A stretch of DNA of 64,000 nt, from contig NZ_JAGQCY010000015.1 in assembly GCF_024346455.1 (NCBI RefSeq), positions 1 to 64,000 of the forward strand, given 5' to 3'. Each line of letters begins with the position of its first letter. The stretch's first letter is position 1. The translations under genes and the position numbers were made by a program. The notes under the pieces were generated by a model that saw only the letters and a program-made list of their open reading frames with translations, was not told the origin of the DNA and made no database searches. Origin of the DNA: Cyanobium sp. Aljojuca 7A6 (GTDB lineage Bacteria; Cyanobacteriota; Cyanobacteriia; PCC-6307; Cyanobiaceae). This document shows positions 18,404-26,149 of this stretch, in pieces.

Positions 18404-19056
18404 GGCAGCAGGGCGTCGTGGAGCAGGGTTCCATCCAGCATGGCGTCCCGGAGATCGGTGTCCCGCAGGTCGCAGCCGCTCAGGTCGGCGTCGCGCAGAT
18501 CGGCCCCCTCCATGTTGGCGCCGTAGAGGCAGGCGCCGCGAAGGTCACTGCCCTGCAGCAGGGCCCCCTGCAGCAGGGCGAAGCTGAGATCGGCCCCCTG
18601 GAAATCGGCCCCGCCCAGGTCGGTGCGTTGGTCGAGCCCCCCCCGGAAGTCGGCCTCCACGAGCCGGGCGGCCCGCCAGCGGCTGTGGGCCCCCAGCACG
18701 CCCCGCAGGCAACAGCGGTGCATCAGGGCGCCGCCGAAATCGGCCCCCTGCAGCCGGGCCGCCGACAGGTCGGCGTCGTGCCAGAAGGAGCCGCCGGCCG
18801 CCATGGCCGAGAGGTCGGCCCCCCAGAGCAGGGCCTGCTGGAAGCAGGCACCCTCCACGTTGGCGCCTGCCAGGCGGGCATGGCCGAACCGCCCTTCCTT
18901 GAAGCAGCCACCGCTCAGGTTGCAGTCGCCCAGATCGAGGGCGACCCCATCGAGATCCCCCAGCCGCAGGCCGGCGAAGTCGCGTCGTCCCTCACCCAGG
19001 GCACGTTTGAGGGCGTCCAGGTCAGCGGGGAGGTCAGAGGATGGCCGCAAGGGCAT
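18400..19056 (-). CDS. Pentapeptide-repeat protein
   Basis: A 218-residue protein made largely of A(D/N)LXX-type pentapeptides, for example ADLSAARLQGADFGG, ADFQGADLSFALLQ and GADLRDADLSGCDLRDTDLR, which form a right-handed quadrilateral beta helix. No signal peptide or membrane segment. Such proteins are abundant in cyanobacteria and mostly without known role. It sits between the ArsR regulator (23-bp overlap) and gor (4-bp overlap), so it is part of that operon. Confidence 0.88.
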   Translation of the reverse strand: MPLRPSSDLPADLDALKRALGEGRRDFAGLRLGDLDGVALDLGDCNLSGGCFKEGRFGHARLAGANVEGACFQQALLWGADLSAMAAGGSFWHDADLSAARLQGADFGGALMHRCCLRGVLGAHSRWRAARLVEADFRGGLDQRTDLGGADFQGADLSFALLQGALLQGSDLRGACLYGANMEGADLRDADLSGCDLRDTDLRDAMLDGTLLHDALLP

Positions 19057-19339
19057 CGAGTTGCTGGCGGCGGGAGGCGAGCATCAGCTTTCTGGCCTGA
19101 ACCAGGAGCTGGAAGACGCCCTTGTCGATCACTTCATAGAACACCAGGCTGCCTTCGGGACGGCGGCGCACCACGCCGGCGATGGTGAGCAGCTTGAGAT
19201 GCTTGGACACCAGGGCCTGGCTGAGGCCGGTCTTCTCGACGACGGCGGTGACATTCAGCGGGCCGGGACGCAGGGTCTCGAGCACGGTGAGGCGGTTGGG
19301 CTCGGAGAACACCTTGAAATAGTCGGCCAGGGATTCCAT
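19034..19339 (-). CDS. ArsR-family transcription regulator lacking cysteines
   Basis: About 101 residues from ATG 19339 with a winged helix-turn-helix of ArsR type: KVFSEPNRLTVLETL, TGLSQALVSKHLKLLTIAGVV and VFYEVIDKGVFQLL. There is no cysteine at all, so the usual metal-thiolate sensor sites are absent; a redox, ligand or interaction-based signal is more likely. It heads the operon with the pentapeptide protein and glutathione reductase and is divergent from the AcsF paralogue, making it a candidate regulator of both directions. Confidence 0.82.
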   Translation of the reverse strand: MESLADYFKVFSEPNRLTVLETLRPGPLNVTAVVEKTGLSQALVSKHLKLLTIAGVVRRRPEGSLVFYEVIDKGVFQLLVQARKLMLASRRQQLDALAAIL

Positions 19340-19447
19340 CGACCGCTCCAGCGGCTGGGATGGGGGTGATGGTACCACGCTGTCGTCTCAGACCAGTCAT
19401 GCAGAATCGTGAAAACAACCTTCTGCATCAACCAGACCACGTAGTAT

Positions 19448-19467
19448 CACGTTGTCGTTATGACGTG
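19448..19467. promoter_or_regulatory. Inverted repeat between arsR and acsF
   Basis: The 20-bp element CACGTTGTCGTTATGACGTG has perfect 5-bp outer arms (CACGT/ACGTG) and an inner GTC/GAC pair. It is 19 bp before the AcsF start and about 110 bp from the ArsR start. Its place in a divergent promoter makes it a candidate operator for the ArsR-type protein. Binding is not shown by sequence alone. Confidence 0.35.
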
Positions 19468-19485
19468 AAGCACGTCGCCACCCTG

Positions 19486-20538
19486 ATGACAGCCACCCTC
19501 TCCTCCGCTGCCGCGGCCCCCTCCGTTGCCACGCCGGCCGCCCCGCACCTGCGCGAGGACCTGCTGACGCCGCGCTTCTACACGACCCAGATCGCCAAGG
19601 CGGCCCGCACCGACCTGGAGCAGCAACGGCCGGCCTTCGACGCGATGCTGGCCGAAATGGAGGCGGACTACAACCGGGAGCATTTCGATCGCAAGGCACC
19701 GCTGGATCGGCTCCGGGATCTCAGCCCCGAGGAGAAGCAGGCCTATGAGAGCTACCTGGTGCGCTCCTGCGTCTCGGAGTTCTCCGGATTCCTGCTGTTC
19801 AAGGAACTCTCCCGCCGGCTGTTCCAGGCGCAGCGTCCGGAGATGGGGCGGCTGTTCCAGCTGATGGCCCGGGATGAGGCCCGCCATGCCGGCTTCCTCA
19901 ACCGGGCCCTGGTGGCCGAGGGCATCGAGATCGACCTGCCCAGCCTGAGCACCAAGCGACCGATCACCTGGTTCCCCCTGAGCTGGGTGCTCTACAGCGT
20001 CTTCCTGTCGGAAAAGATCGGCTACTGGCGCTACATCCTGATCGACCGCCATCTCAAGGCCCACCCCGACAGCAACTTCGCGCCCCTGTTCGATTTCTTC
20101 GAACCCTGGTGCCAGGACGAGAACCGCCATGGCGACATCTTCAACATGCTGATCCGCTGCTGGCCAGGCCTGCGCCAGGGGTTTCGCGGCAAGTTGCTGA
20201 GTCGCTTCTTTCTCTGGTCGGTGTTTCTCACCCACAGCCTCACGGTGTGTGAGCGCGGCGACTTCTACCGGATCCTGGGCATGGATCCAGAGGCCTTCGA
20301 TGCGGAGGTGATGCGCCAGACCAATCGCACGGCCCGCCGTGCCTTCCCCTGGGTGTTTGATCTGGAGAACGGCCAGTTCATCGCCCTTCGCGATCGCCTC
20401 GTCGCCTGCTTCCAGGAGATGGGCGTCGCCCGCCGCGAGGGGGCCTCCCCCATGCGCCAGCTCGGCCTGAAGCTGCGCTTCGGCGGGCTGCTGTGGCGCC
20501 AGTTCTTCCAGCCGATGCTGCGGGTGGAAACGGCCTGA
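19486..20538 (+). CDS. acsF: Mg-protoporphyrin IX monomethyl ester oxidative cyclase, AcsF/ChlA paralogue
   Basis: About 350 residues. A diiron enzyme that forms the fifth ring of chlorophyll with O2 and reduced ferredoxin. Family signatures: PRFYTTQIAKAARTDLEQQ, EADYNREHFDR, the iron ligands in FKELSRRLF, MARDEARHAGFLNRAL, EKIGYWRYI and CQDENRHGDIF. Start ATG at 19486, with a possible operator just upstream. Its neighbours (heme oxygenase, HemN, lactate dehydrogenase) are those of the low-oxygen isoform set in other cyanobacteria (chlA(II)-ho2-hemN), so this is probably the micro-oxic form; a main acsF would be elsewhere. Confidence 0.92.
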   Translation: MTATLSSAAAAPSVATPAAPHLREDLLTPRFYTTQIAKAARTDLEQQRPAFDAMLAEMEADYNREHFDRKAPLDRLRDLSPEEKQAYESYLVRSCVSEFSGFLLFKELSRRLFQAQRPEMGRLFQLMARDEARHAGFLNRALVAEGIEIDLPSLSTKRPITWFPLSWVLYSVFLSEKIGYWRYILIDRHLKAHPDSNFAPLFDFFEPWCQDENRHGDIFNMLIRCWPGLRQGFRGKLLSRFFLWSVFLTHSLTVCERGDFYRILGMDPEAFDAEVMRQTNRTARRAFPWVFDLENGQFIALRDRLVACFQEMGVARREGASPMRQLGLKLRFGGLLWRQFFQPMLRVETA

Positions 20539-20588
20539 GCGCGGCCCGACAGCGGCCATTCCGGATCAGTCTCCTTGCTCTTTCTCCC

Positions 20589-21278
20589 ATGCCCCAGCCC
20601 CATCTGAGTCCCGCCTACTGCGAGGCCTACAGCCGCATCAACGCCCTGGTGATCGTGGGTGAGGGCTTGGCGGACAGCCACTTCCGCCTGCTGGCCGCTT
20701 TGCTGCCGGAGGACAGGCAGGAGTTGCAGCGGCTCGCGGCGATGGAGGGGCGCCATGCCCGCGACTTCGCTGGCTGCGGCAAGGAGCTGGGGATCCGCCC
20801 GGATCTGCCGCTGGCGCAGCGGCTGTTCGCGCCCCTGCACCGGTTGTTTCGCGAGGCGGTGGCAACGGGCGATCGGGTCAGCGCCCTGGTGATTCAGTGC
20901 CTGATCGTGGAGAGTTTCGCCGTGGCGGCCTATCGCTGCTACCAGCCGGTGGCCGATGCCTATGCCGCCCCGATCATCCAGACGGTGCTGGACGATGAGG
21001 CCGAACACCTTGATTACGGCCAGCGCTGGCTGGCGGCCTGGTTCCCCGAGGTGGCAGCCCCGCTGGCATCCTGTTGTGAGCGCGCCGTGCCGATCGTGCT
21101 CGCCATGCTCCAGTCCGTCCGTGCCGATCTCACGGCCATCGGCATCGACCCCGGCGAGCTGGTGGGCGAATTCGTGGGCTGTTTCCAGGAAGCGATTGAG
21201 GCGGTCGGCTTCGAGCCGCGCCAGGCCCGGGGGCTGGTGGCGCGGTTGGCGGGCCAGGCGGTGGAGCTGGCTCTTTAG
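20589..21278 (+). CDS. Divergent aldehyde deformylating oxygenase-like (ADO) diiron protein
   Basis: A 229-residue ferritin-like protein closely following the cyanobacterial alkane-forming ADO pattern: YCEAYSRINALVIVGE, MEGRHARDFAGCGKEL, LVIQCLIVESFAVAAYR and VLDDEAEHLDYGQRWL. All six metal ligands (Glu, Glu/His, Glu, Glu/His) are preserved. The N-terminal extension of ADO is short and several surrounding residues differ (VIVGEGLADSH for VIEGEQEA). No acyl-ACP reductase gene is adjacent, unlike the standard alkane operon. It starts 50 bp after acsF and is probably cotranscribed. It may act on another aldehyde or in tetrapyrrole chemistry. Confidence 0.82.
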   Translation: MPQPHLSPAYCEAYSRINALVIVGEGLADSHFRLLAALLPEDRQELQRLAAMEGRHARDFAGCGKELGIRPDLPLAQRLFAPLHRLFREAVATGDRVSALVIQCLIVESFAVAAYRCYQPVADAYAAPIIQTVLDDEAEHLDYGQRWLAAWFPEVAAPLASCCERAVPIVLAMLQSVRADLTAIGIDPGELVGEFVGCFQEAIEAVGFEPRQARGLVARLAGQAVELAL

Positions 21279-21291
21279 GGGGCGCCACTGC

Positions 21292-22332
21292 TCAGAACCC
21301 CGCCTCGTCAAGCATCCCGCGCAGCAGTTCAGCGCTGCCAAGCAGTTGTGCCATTTCCGGCTCGGTGAGGGCCATCTGCACCAGGGCGGCCGCGCCGCTG
21401 TCGTTGACGATCGTGGGCAGGCTGAGGCAGACATCGGGCAGGCCGTAGTGGCCGTGGCTGCGGCTGCTGACGGTGAGCATCTGGTCCTTGCTGCGCAGCA
21501 CCGCCTCGACGATCTCGGCGGTGGCCAGTCCGATCGCCCAGGAGGTGCTGCCCTTGAGCCGGATGATCGCGTAGGCCGCCTGGCGCACCTCGCTGTGGAA
21601 CAACTCCTGGAGCTCAGGATCCGCCAGGGTGCGGCTGCCTTCCCAGCCGCCATCGACCAGCCCCGAGCCAGCCACCACCACCCGGCTCCACACCGGCACC
21701 TCCGAATCGCCGTGTTCGCCGATCACATAGGCCTGGACGTCATGGGGATCGATCCCCAGCCGGCGACTGATGGCCATGCGGAAGCGCGCCGAATCCAGCA
21801 CGGTCCCCGAGCCGATCACCCGGTGAGGGGGGAAGCCGCTCAGTTGGCCGGCGATGTGGGTGAGCACATCCACCGGATTGCTCACCACCAGCAGCACCGC
21901 CCGGGGGCAATGGGTGGCGATCGGTGGCACGATCTTGCGGAACAGGGCGGCGTTGCGTTCAATCAGCTCCCGCCGCGACTGGCCTGGCTGCTGGGCCACG
22001 CCGGCGGTGATCACCACCAGGTCGGCGTCCCGGCCCTCCTCCTCCACGCTCCCGGCCCGCAGGTCAGTGCGGGGCAGAAACGGCAGGCCATGGCAGAGGT
22101 CCATCACCTCCCCCTCCAGCCGGTCCTGGGCCACATCCACCAGCACCAGTTCCTCCTGGCAGCCCCGATGCAGGATGGCCACGGCGCAGGCCATGCCAAC
22201 GGCACCGCAGCCCACGATCACGACTTTGCGGCCGGGCAGGGTGCGCGCCCGCGCCTGGGCGCCGGTGGGCAGCAGCAGGTTGCAGAAGGGGGCGGCTGAG
22301 GCGTTGCCGACGGCCGGGGTGAGATCAGGCAA
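21292..22332 (-). CDS. ldh: L-lactate dehydrogenase
   Basis: A 346-residue NAD-dependent 2-hydroxyacid dehydrogenase of the LDH/MDH family. Rossmann motif VVIVGCGAVGMACA, active-site loop AGVAQQPGQSR with the Gln that favours lactate over malate, VSNPVDVLTHIAGQLSG, GSGTVLDSARFR and the catalytic His in GEHGDSEVPVWS. About 30 residues precede the usual start, so a shorter N-terminus is possible. It overlaps the TerB-like gene by eight bases. A fermentative role fits the neighbouring micro-oxic tetrapyrrole genes. Confidence 0.9.
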   Translation of the reverse strand: MPDLTPAVGNASAAPFCNLLLPTGAQARARTLPGRKVVIVGCGAVGMACAVAILHRGCQEELVLVDVAQDRLEGEVMDLCHGLPFLPRTDLRAGSVEEEGRDADLVVITAGVAQQPGQSRRELIERNAALFRKIVPPIATHCPRAVLLVVSNPVDVLTHIAGQLSGFPPHRVIGSGTVLDSARFRMAISRRLGIDPHDVQAYVIGEHGDSEVPVWSRVVVAGSGLVDGGWEGSRTLADPELQELFHSEVRQAAYAIIRLKGSTSWAIGLATAEIVEAVLRSKDQMLTVSSRSHGHYGLPDVCLSLPTIVNDSGAAALVQMALTEPEMAQLLGSAELLRGMLDEAGF

Positions 22333-22744
22333 CGGTTTCGCCGATCAGAACATCGCGCTGCAGCAGCGCCAGCACCTCCTGGATCTGGGCGGCCCGGCCC
22401 GGTGGCAGCGAAAGCTCGTTGCCCAGGGTGGTGAGGAAGGTGGCCTCTTCCGGCTTCACCTCCCGATCGCATAACACCAGCTGAACGGCCAGGCCGTAGG
22501 CCACCTCCTGCTGGTCGCTGGTGAGTACTGGTATGGCCTGGCGGATCAGTTCCTGCCAGTGGTCCCGGCGAAAGAGATGCAGCAGCCCATCGATCAGCTC
22601 GCCGAAGGCCAGCGGCGTCATGCTCCGGTAAGGAGAGCGATGGACCAACTGTTCTTTGAGAATGTGGGCCTCTTCACGGCCGAAGTTGCTGTCGCAGCAA
22701 ACGGCGGCCAGGGGAATGGCGGCGAAGGCCTCGGCGGGGGTCAT
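22325..22744 (-). CDS. TerB-family-like helical protein (copy 1)
   Basis: A 139-residue soluble all-helical protein resembling the tellurite-resistance TerB fold: TPAEAFAAIPLAAVCCDSNF at the start, a middle helix LIRQAIPVL, then AYGLAVQLVLCDREVKPEEA and LPPGRAAQIQEVL. The acidic metal-site pattern is only partly visible. A homologue with the same pattern is at 33693-34112, also upstream of and overlapping an oxidoreductase gene. It is probably cotranscribed with ldh. Molecular role unknown. Confidence 0.75.
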   Translation of the reverse strand: MTPAEAFAAIPLAAVCCDSNFGREEAHILKEQLVHRSPYRSMTPLAFGELIDGLLHLFRRDHWQELIRQAIPVLTSDQQEVAYGLAVQLVLCDREVKPEEATFLTTLGNELSLPPGRAAQIQEVLALLQRDVLIGETVA

Positions 22745-23350
22745 GACTGTCCTCGATCCTTTGCATTCATTGCAGCTGTTCTGTGTGAATCAGGAAGCCA
22801 GCGCGACACAAACCTTGGCAAATTCGTTGGTGGGGGCTCCCGCCTTCCAGCAACATTTTTCCCATCTGACAGTCAAGGGAGCCCTGCCGTCAAGCGGCCT
22901 GGGACACACCCCTTGGTGATGCACGATGCGAGACCATGGTGATGGTGGCGGCGCAGCCTTCTAAAGCTAGCAGTGCCCATCTGGATGCAGCGGTGACGCA
23001 GGAAGGGGGCAATCTCTGCGTGTATTCCAAGTTCGCCCCCCACCCCCGCGCAGCTCCCGGTCCGATCCGCTTGGGCCCTTCAAGGCATTCCGCGATCTGG
23101 TGGCCTTCAAGGCAAGCACAACCATGCCAACGGCGAGCAGCATCGCGATGCTGCCGACGACAAGGCCGGCTGGAGCGATGGGGTGGAAGGCCCTAGCCAT
23201 GAGTCCCAGATAGCAAAGCAGCCCATCCGCTCCCATGCCGAGGCGGGGATCGACTGGAGCGTGTTGCGGCGGCTGATCGCCTCCACGGCGAGCCTGGCCT
23301 TAGCTTCAGGAGTGAAATTGCTGTTGATGCCACTGCCCATGCCGAGAGCA
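22745..23350. other. Intergenic region without a supported gene
   Basis: About 600 bp between the TerB-like gene and the low-GC membrane protein. Open frames on both strands here are short and inconsistent. On the minus strand a stretch near 23260-23310 encodes FTPEAKARLAVEAI, which recalls the N-terminus of IS3-type OrfA transposases, but it is too short and unaccompanied to call. It may be the scarred edge of an insertion. The frame of the downstream gene is open back to 23183. Confidence 0.4.
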
Positions 23351-24568
23351 ATGGTGGTCACTAAACCCATGGCCTATTCGCTGGTGGTGGCCTCCGCCGG
23401 CGCATTTCTAAAGAATCACACCCCCAACTATGGGTGGTGCAGGAGCATCCCAGACCTCCGGTCTCTGCTGTTGAAAACCCATGCTGAACTCGCCTTTGAG
23501 ACTGTTACCTCAGTCATGCGTCCATCTCTGCATATCGAGAAGGAGCTTGGACATGCCTGCGGAGAAGCATGCTTGCATCTCTATTATGACTTGGCTTACT
23601 TCTCAGCATTGCTTTTTGGTGTTCTGTTGTTATCGAGATACCTTTTCCGTATCCTTGAAGCGCCAGCGCAACTCCCGCATCAGCAGCGCTGGGCGCGATG
23701 GATTCTGTTCATTTTACCCATCTATATCATTCTGTTCTCAGGCGGGTCCTTTGTCGACGCTGTATACCCAGCTGCCATCATAGGCCTGCTTGCATTGATT
23801 CACTTGGGTGGTGGTAAACCTGTCTCCATTTCGGTTGGCGTTTCCGTTGGCCTGCTTGCGCTTTTCTTCGCATTCAATGCGGACATGTCAAGGCCCTATG
23901 CTCCTTATGTCCTGGTATTGATTCTTGTCTCATCGCTGCTGAATAGAAAATTACTGGTGTCTTTGGGGCTGTTGCTTGGGCTCCTTCTGGCCTCCCCATA
24001 CCACATCAATCAGTATCGCTTGATTAATACATTTATGCTAACGAATTACACGGGTTGCAATCTTGCAGAGGTCTTCGTGCGTGCACCGAATCTCAAAGGC
24101 GGTATAGATATGTCGGTGCACAGTGGAATCGAAGTGGCTGAGTATTGCAAAGAAAATCAGCATATTATCAAGAACTATATCCTGTCTAACCCATTGAGCG
24201 CCTTGGGGGACATTCTGGAGCCCCAGCGTCTGGCAAGGATTGTTTTTCCGGCACCCTTTTCGCCATGGAAGTACATCCAGCTTCCCAGCCCAGCAGCAGG
24301 GCTTGAGGAGGCCTTGCAGTGGCTCATGTGGGGAGCTCTTTGCATTTTTCTCTACTACCCTCTGGCGCGCATGATTCTTGCCAATATCATGAAAAGCGTA
24401 AGTCAAAGAGCCTTGCTATTCTCAGCGTTGGCCTGCTTCGCGCCTCTCCTCTTTACGATTGTGGGAAATGGCGGACAGGAGGCAGGCCGTCTCAGCTTGG
24501 CCTATATTCTGCCTTTGGCATTCTTTTATTCCTGGCTGCAATCAAAACAAGCTCTAGATAGCCATTAG
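23351..24568 (+). CDS. Multi-spanning membrane protein of unknown function, atypical base composition
   Basis: About 405 residues from ATG 23351 (the frame is open from 23183). Eight to ten hydrophobic segments are visible, for example YFSALLFGVLLLSRYLF, WILFILPIYIILFSGG, GLLALFFAFNA, LVLILVSSLL, LLGLLLASPYHI and LPLAFFYSWL. There is a roughly 110-residue non-membrane portion (residues around 240-330). The A+T content and codon choice (TTA, ATA, AAT, TAT) contrast with all neighbours, pointing to transfer. I do not recognise the family; topology recalls polytopic glycosyltransferases or polymerases of surface polysaccharide pathways. It lies inside the tetrapyrrole cluster. Confidence 0.7.
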   Translation: MVVTKPMAYSLVVASAGAFLKNHTPNYGWCRSIPDLRSLLLKTHAELAFETVTSVMRPSLHIEKELGHACGEACLHLYYDLAYFSALLFGVLLLSRYLFRILEAPAQLPHQQRWARWILFILPIYIILFSGGSFVDAVYPAAIIGLLALIHLGGGKPVSISVGVSVGLLALFFAFNADMSRPYAPYVLVLILVSSLLNRKLLVSLGLLLGLLLASPYHINQYRLINTFMLTNYTGCNLAEVFVRAPNLKGGIDMSVHSGIEVAEYCKENQHIIKNYILSNPLSALGDILEPQRLARIVFPAPFSPWKYIQLPSPAAGLEEALQWLMWGALCIFLYYPLARMILANIMKSVSQRALLFSALACFAPLLFTIVGNGGQEAGRLSLAYILPLAFFYSWLQSKQALDSH

Positions 24569-24801
24569 TGTGGTTTCAACCCAAGGCGGAGACTTTGGGA
24601 GTCTCTGTCTTGCTCTCCAGCTCCTCGTTACGAACTGCAGGCAGATAGACACCAACTCAGGCAAGGGGACGCCAGCGATTCTGATTGGTAGGAGACCCTT
24701 CGTTCAAAAGGACACGCTTCTACCCTTGATCTGGCCCTGCTGCAGCTGAGGGGCCTGGCCGATCAGGCATTGGATCGACGGAAGCCAACCTTTTGCAGGC
24801 C

Positions 24802-25245
24802 CTACCCAGAGGCTGGCCGTCCCCAGGTCCTTATGGAGTCATTGCCGCTGCCCGTGTTGCTGGCTGGCGCCAGGGGCGGCAGTCGGCTTGCCCGTTCCTG
24901 AAGCCAGGTTGTCGGCACGGCGAGGCTTCCGGTGCAGCCGCCGAAGCGCAGCTGCAGCCAGGTGATCACCGCCGCTTCGCCGGCCACAATCGCCTCGATG
25001 GGCTTCTCGCTTGGGCGGCGCTCGTCACCTTTCCCTGGAGGGTGGCTGAAGGCCGGCCTCAGACAGAGCTCCTCCACCAGATCCGGCCCCAGGTACCAGA
25101 GCTCCACGGCCGCTCCCTTGCACTGCCGGCGTTCCACAATCAGTTCACGCAGCTGGCCGTCCTCGCTGAGCTGGCCCAGCGGAGCCACGAGAAAGGACAG
25201 GGAGCGTGTGGGCTCGGTGGTCGAGGCCTGGGGGGTGGCGGACAT
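24802..25245 (-). CDS. Hypothetical protein divergent from heme oxygenase
   Basis: About 147 residues from ATG 25245. The middle is well ordered (SLSFLVAPLGQLSEDGQ, LRELIVERRQCKGAAVELWY, LGPDLVEELCLRPAF, AAVITWLQLRFGG) while both ends are low complexity. No signal peptide or membrane helix. I do not recognise the family. It shares a promoter region with the heme oxygenase gene, so it could be part of the same regulon. Confidence 0.6.
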   Translation of the reverse strand: MSATPQASTTEPTRSLSFLVAPLGQLSEDGQLRELIVERRQCKGAAVELWYLGPDLVEELCLRPAFSHPPGKGDERRPSEKPIEAIVAGEAAVITWLQLRFGGCTGSLAVPTTWLQERASRLPPLAPASNTGSGNDSIRTWGRPASG

Positions 25246-25292
25246 GGCGGTGTGCGTGGTGAGGGGCGGCGGATGCGGGGGTTGCAACGAAA

Positions 25293-25317
25293 TTGTTGCC
25301 ACAGAAGCATGTAACAA
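25293..25317. promoter_or_regulatory. Inverted repeat in the heme oxygenase promoter region
   Basis: TTGTTGC and GTAACAA, separated by 11 bp, form an imperfect inverted repeat (one mismatch) in the divergent region between 25245 and 25386. A short palindrome GTTGCAAC lies next to it at 25281-25288. The placement about 70 bp before the heme oxygenase start is suitable for an operator. No known consensus is claimed. Confidence 0.3.
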
Positions 25318-25385
25318 CAGTACCGTTATAGCGTATGTATCAGCGCCCTGCGCTGACCCACGTTTTCTCTCTGGCACCGATCCCC

Positions 25386-26111
25386 ATGACCACGGCCATC
25401 CCCACAGCGATCCCCGAAGCCATCTCCGACCATGCCAGGCCCGCCGATGTGATGGCGCGCAAGGGTTTCGGCCCCAGGGTGCGTCGGCTTCATGCCCGCA
25501 TCGGCGCCGCCCACCACCAGGCCGAGGGCATGACCTTCTCCCGGTCCCTGCTGGAGGGCCAGGCCAGTCCCCGGCAGCTGGCGGCCCTGATCCGTGCCCT
25601 TGCCCCCGCCTACGACCTGCTCGAGGCGGACGGCCCCGAGCTGGCCTCCGCCCTTGGGGCGGAAGCCTTCCCCTGGGCCGACCTGGCCCGCCGCCAGGCC
25701 CTGCGGGAGGACGTCGCCATGTTGGGCGCCATCCCGGCCACACCGGCCTCAGCCGCAGCCCACGACTGGCTGAATCAGCTGCGCGGCCTGGCCCGCCAGG
25801 CGCCGCACCGCTTCATGGCCCACGTCTATGTGCGTTACGGCGGCGATCTCTCCGGTGGCCAGCAACTGGCTGAGAAGGCCACGGCCATTCTCTCGAGCCA
25901 TGGCCTGGCCAGCCTGAAGTTCTGGGAGTTCCAGCGCCCCATCGCCGAGCTGAAGCAGGCGCTGCACGACGCCTTTGAGCAGCTCGACCTCAGCGAGGTG
26001 GAAGAGGAGGAGCTGCTGGAGGAATCGGTGGTCGCCTTCCTCGCCACCCAGCGGCTGCTGGCGGAGCTGGCCGCTCTGGAGACGCCCGCGCCTGCCAGCA
26101 CCGAGGCCTGA
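25386..26111 (+). CDS. Heme oxygenase (biliverdin-producing)
   Basis: About 241 residues. It opens heme to biliverdin IX-alpha with reduced ferredoxin, releasing CO and Fe2+; biliverdin feeds phycobilin synthesis. The proximal His lies in RIGAAHHQAE (His43/44) and the distal helix motif GGDLSGGQ is intact. ATG 25386 gives the usual N-terminus; the frame is open from 25335. It is 38 bp before hemN. Linked acsF and hemN suggest the low-oxygen ho2 isoform, which is an inference from order, not from the protein itself. Confidence 0.92.
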   Translation: MTTAIPTAIPEAISDHARPADVMARKGFGPRVRRLHARIGAAHHQAEGMTFSRSLLEGQASPRQLAALIRALAPAYDLLEADGPELASALGAEAFPWADLARRQALREDVAMLGAIPATPASAAAHDWLNQLRGLARQAPHRFMAHVYVRYGGDLSGGQQLAEKATAILSSHGLASLKFWEFQRPIAELKQALHDAFEQLDLSEVEEEELLEESVVAFLATQRLLAELAALETPAPASTEA

Positions 26112-26149
26112 TCACTCCAAACCGTCCCGTTCCACCCTCCATTCCTCCC

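Noticed and set aside
22967-23236. Minus-strand frame with a hydrophobic stretch (APAGLVVGSIAMLLAVGMVV)
   Set aside because: Could be a one-helix protein, but the rest is low complexity, no ribosome-binding site is visible and it overlaps other open frames.
23107-23370. Possible IS3 OrfA transposase fragment on the minus strand
   Set aside because: Only about 15 residues resemble OrfA; there are no inverted repeats and no OrfB. Kept as a hint in the intergenic note only.
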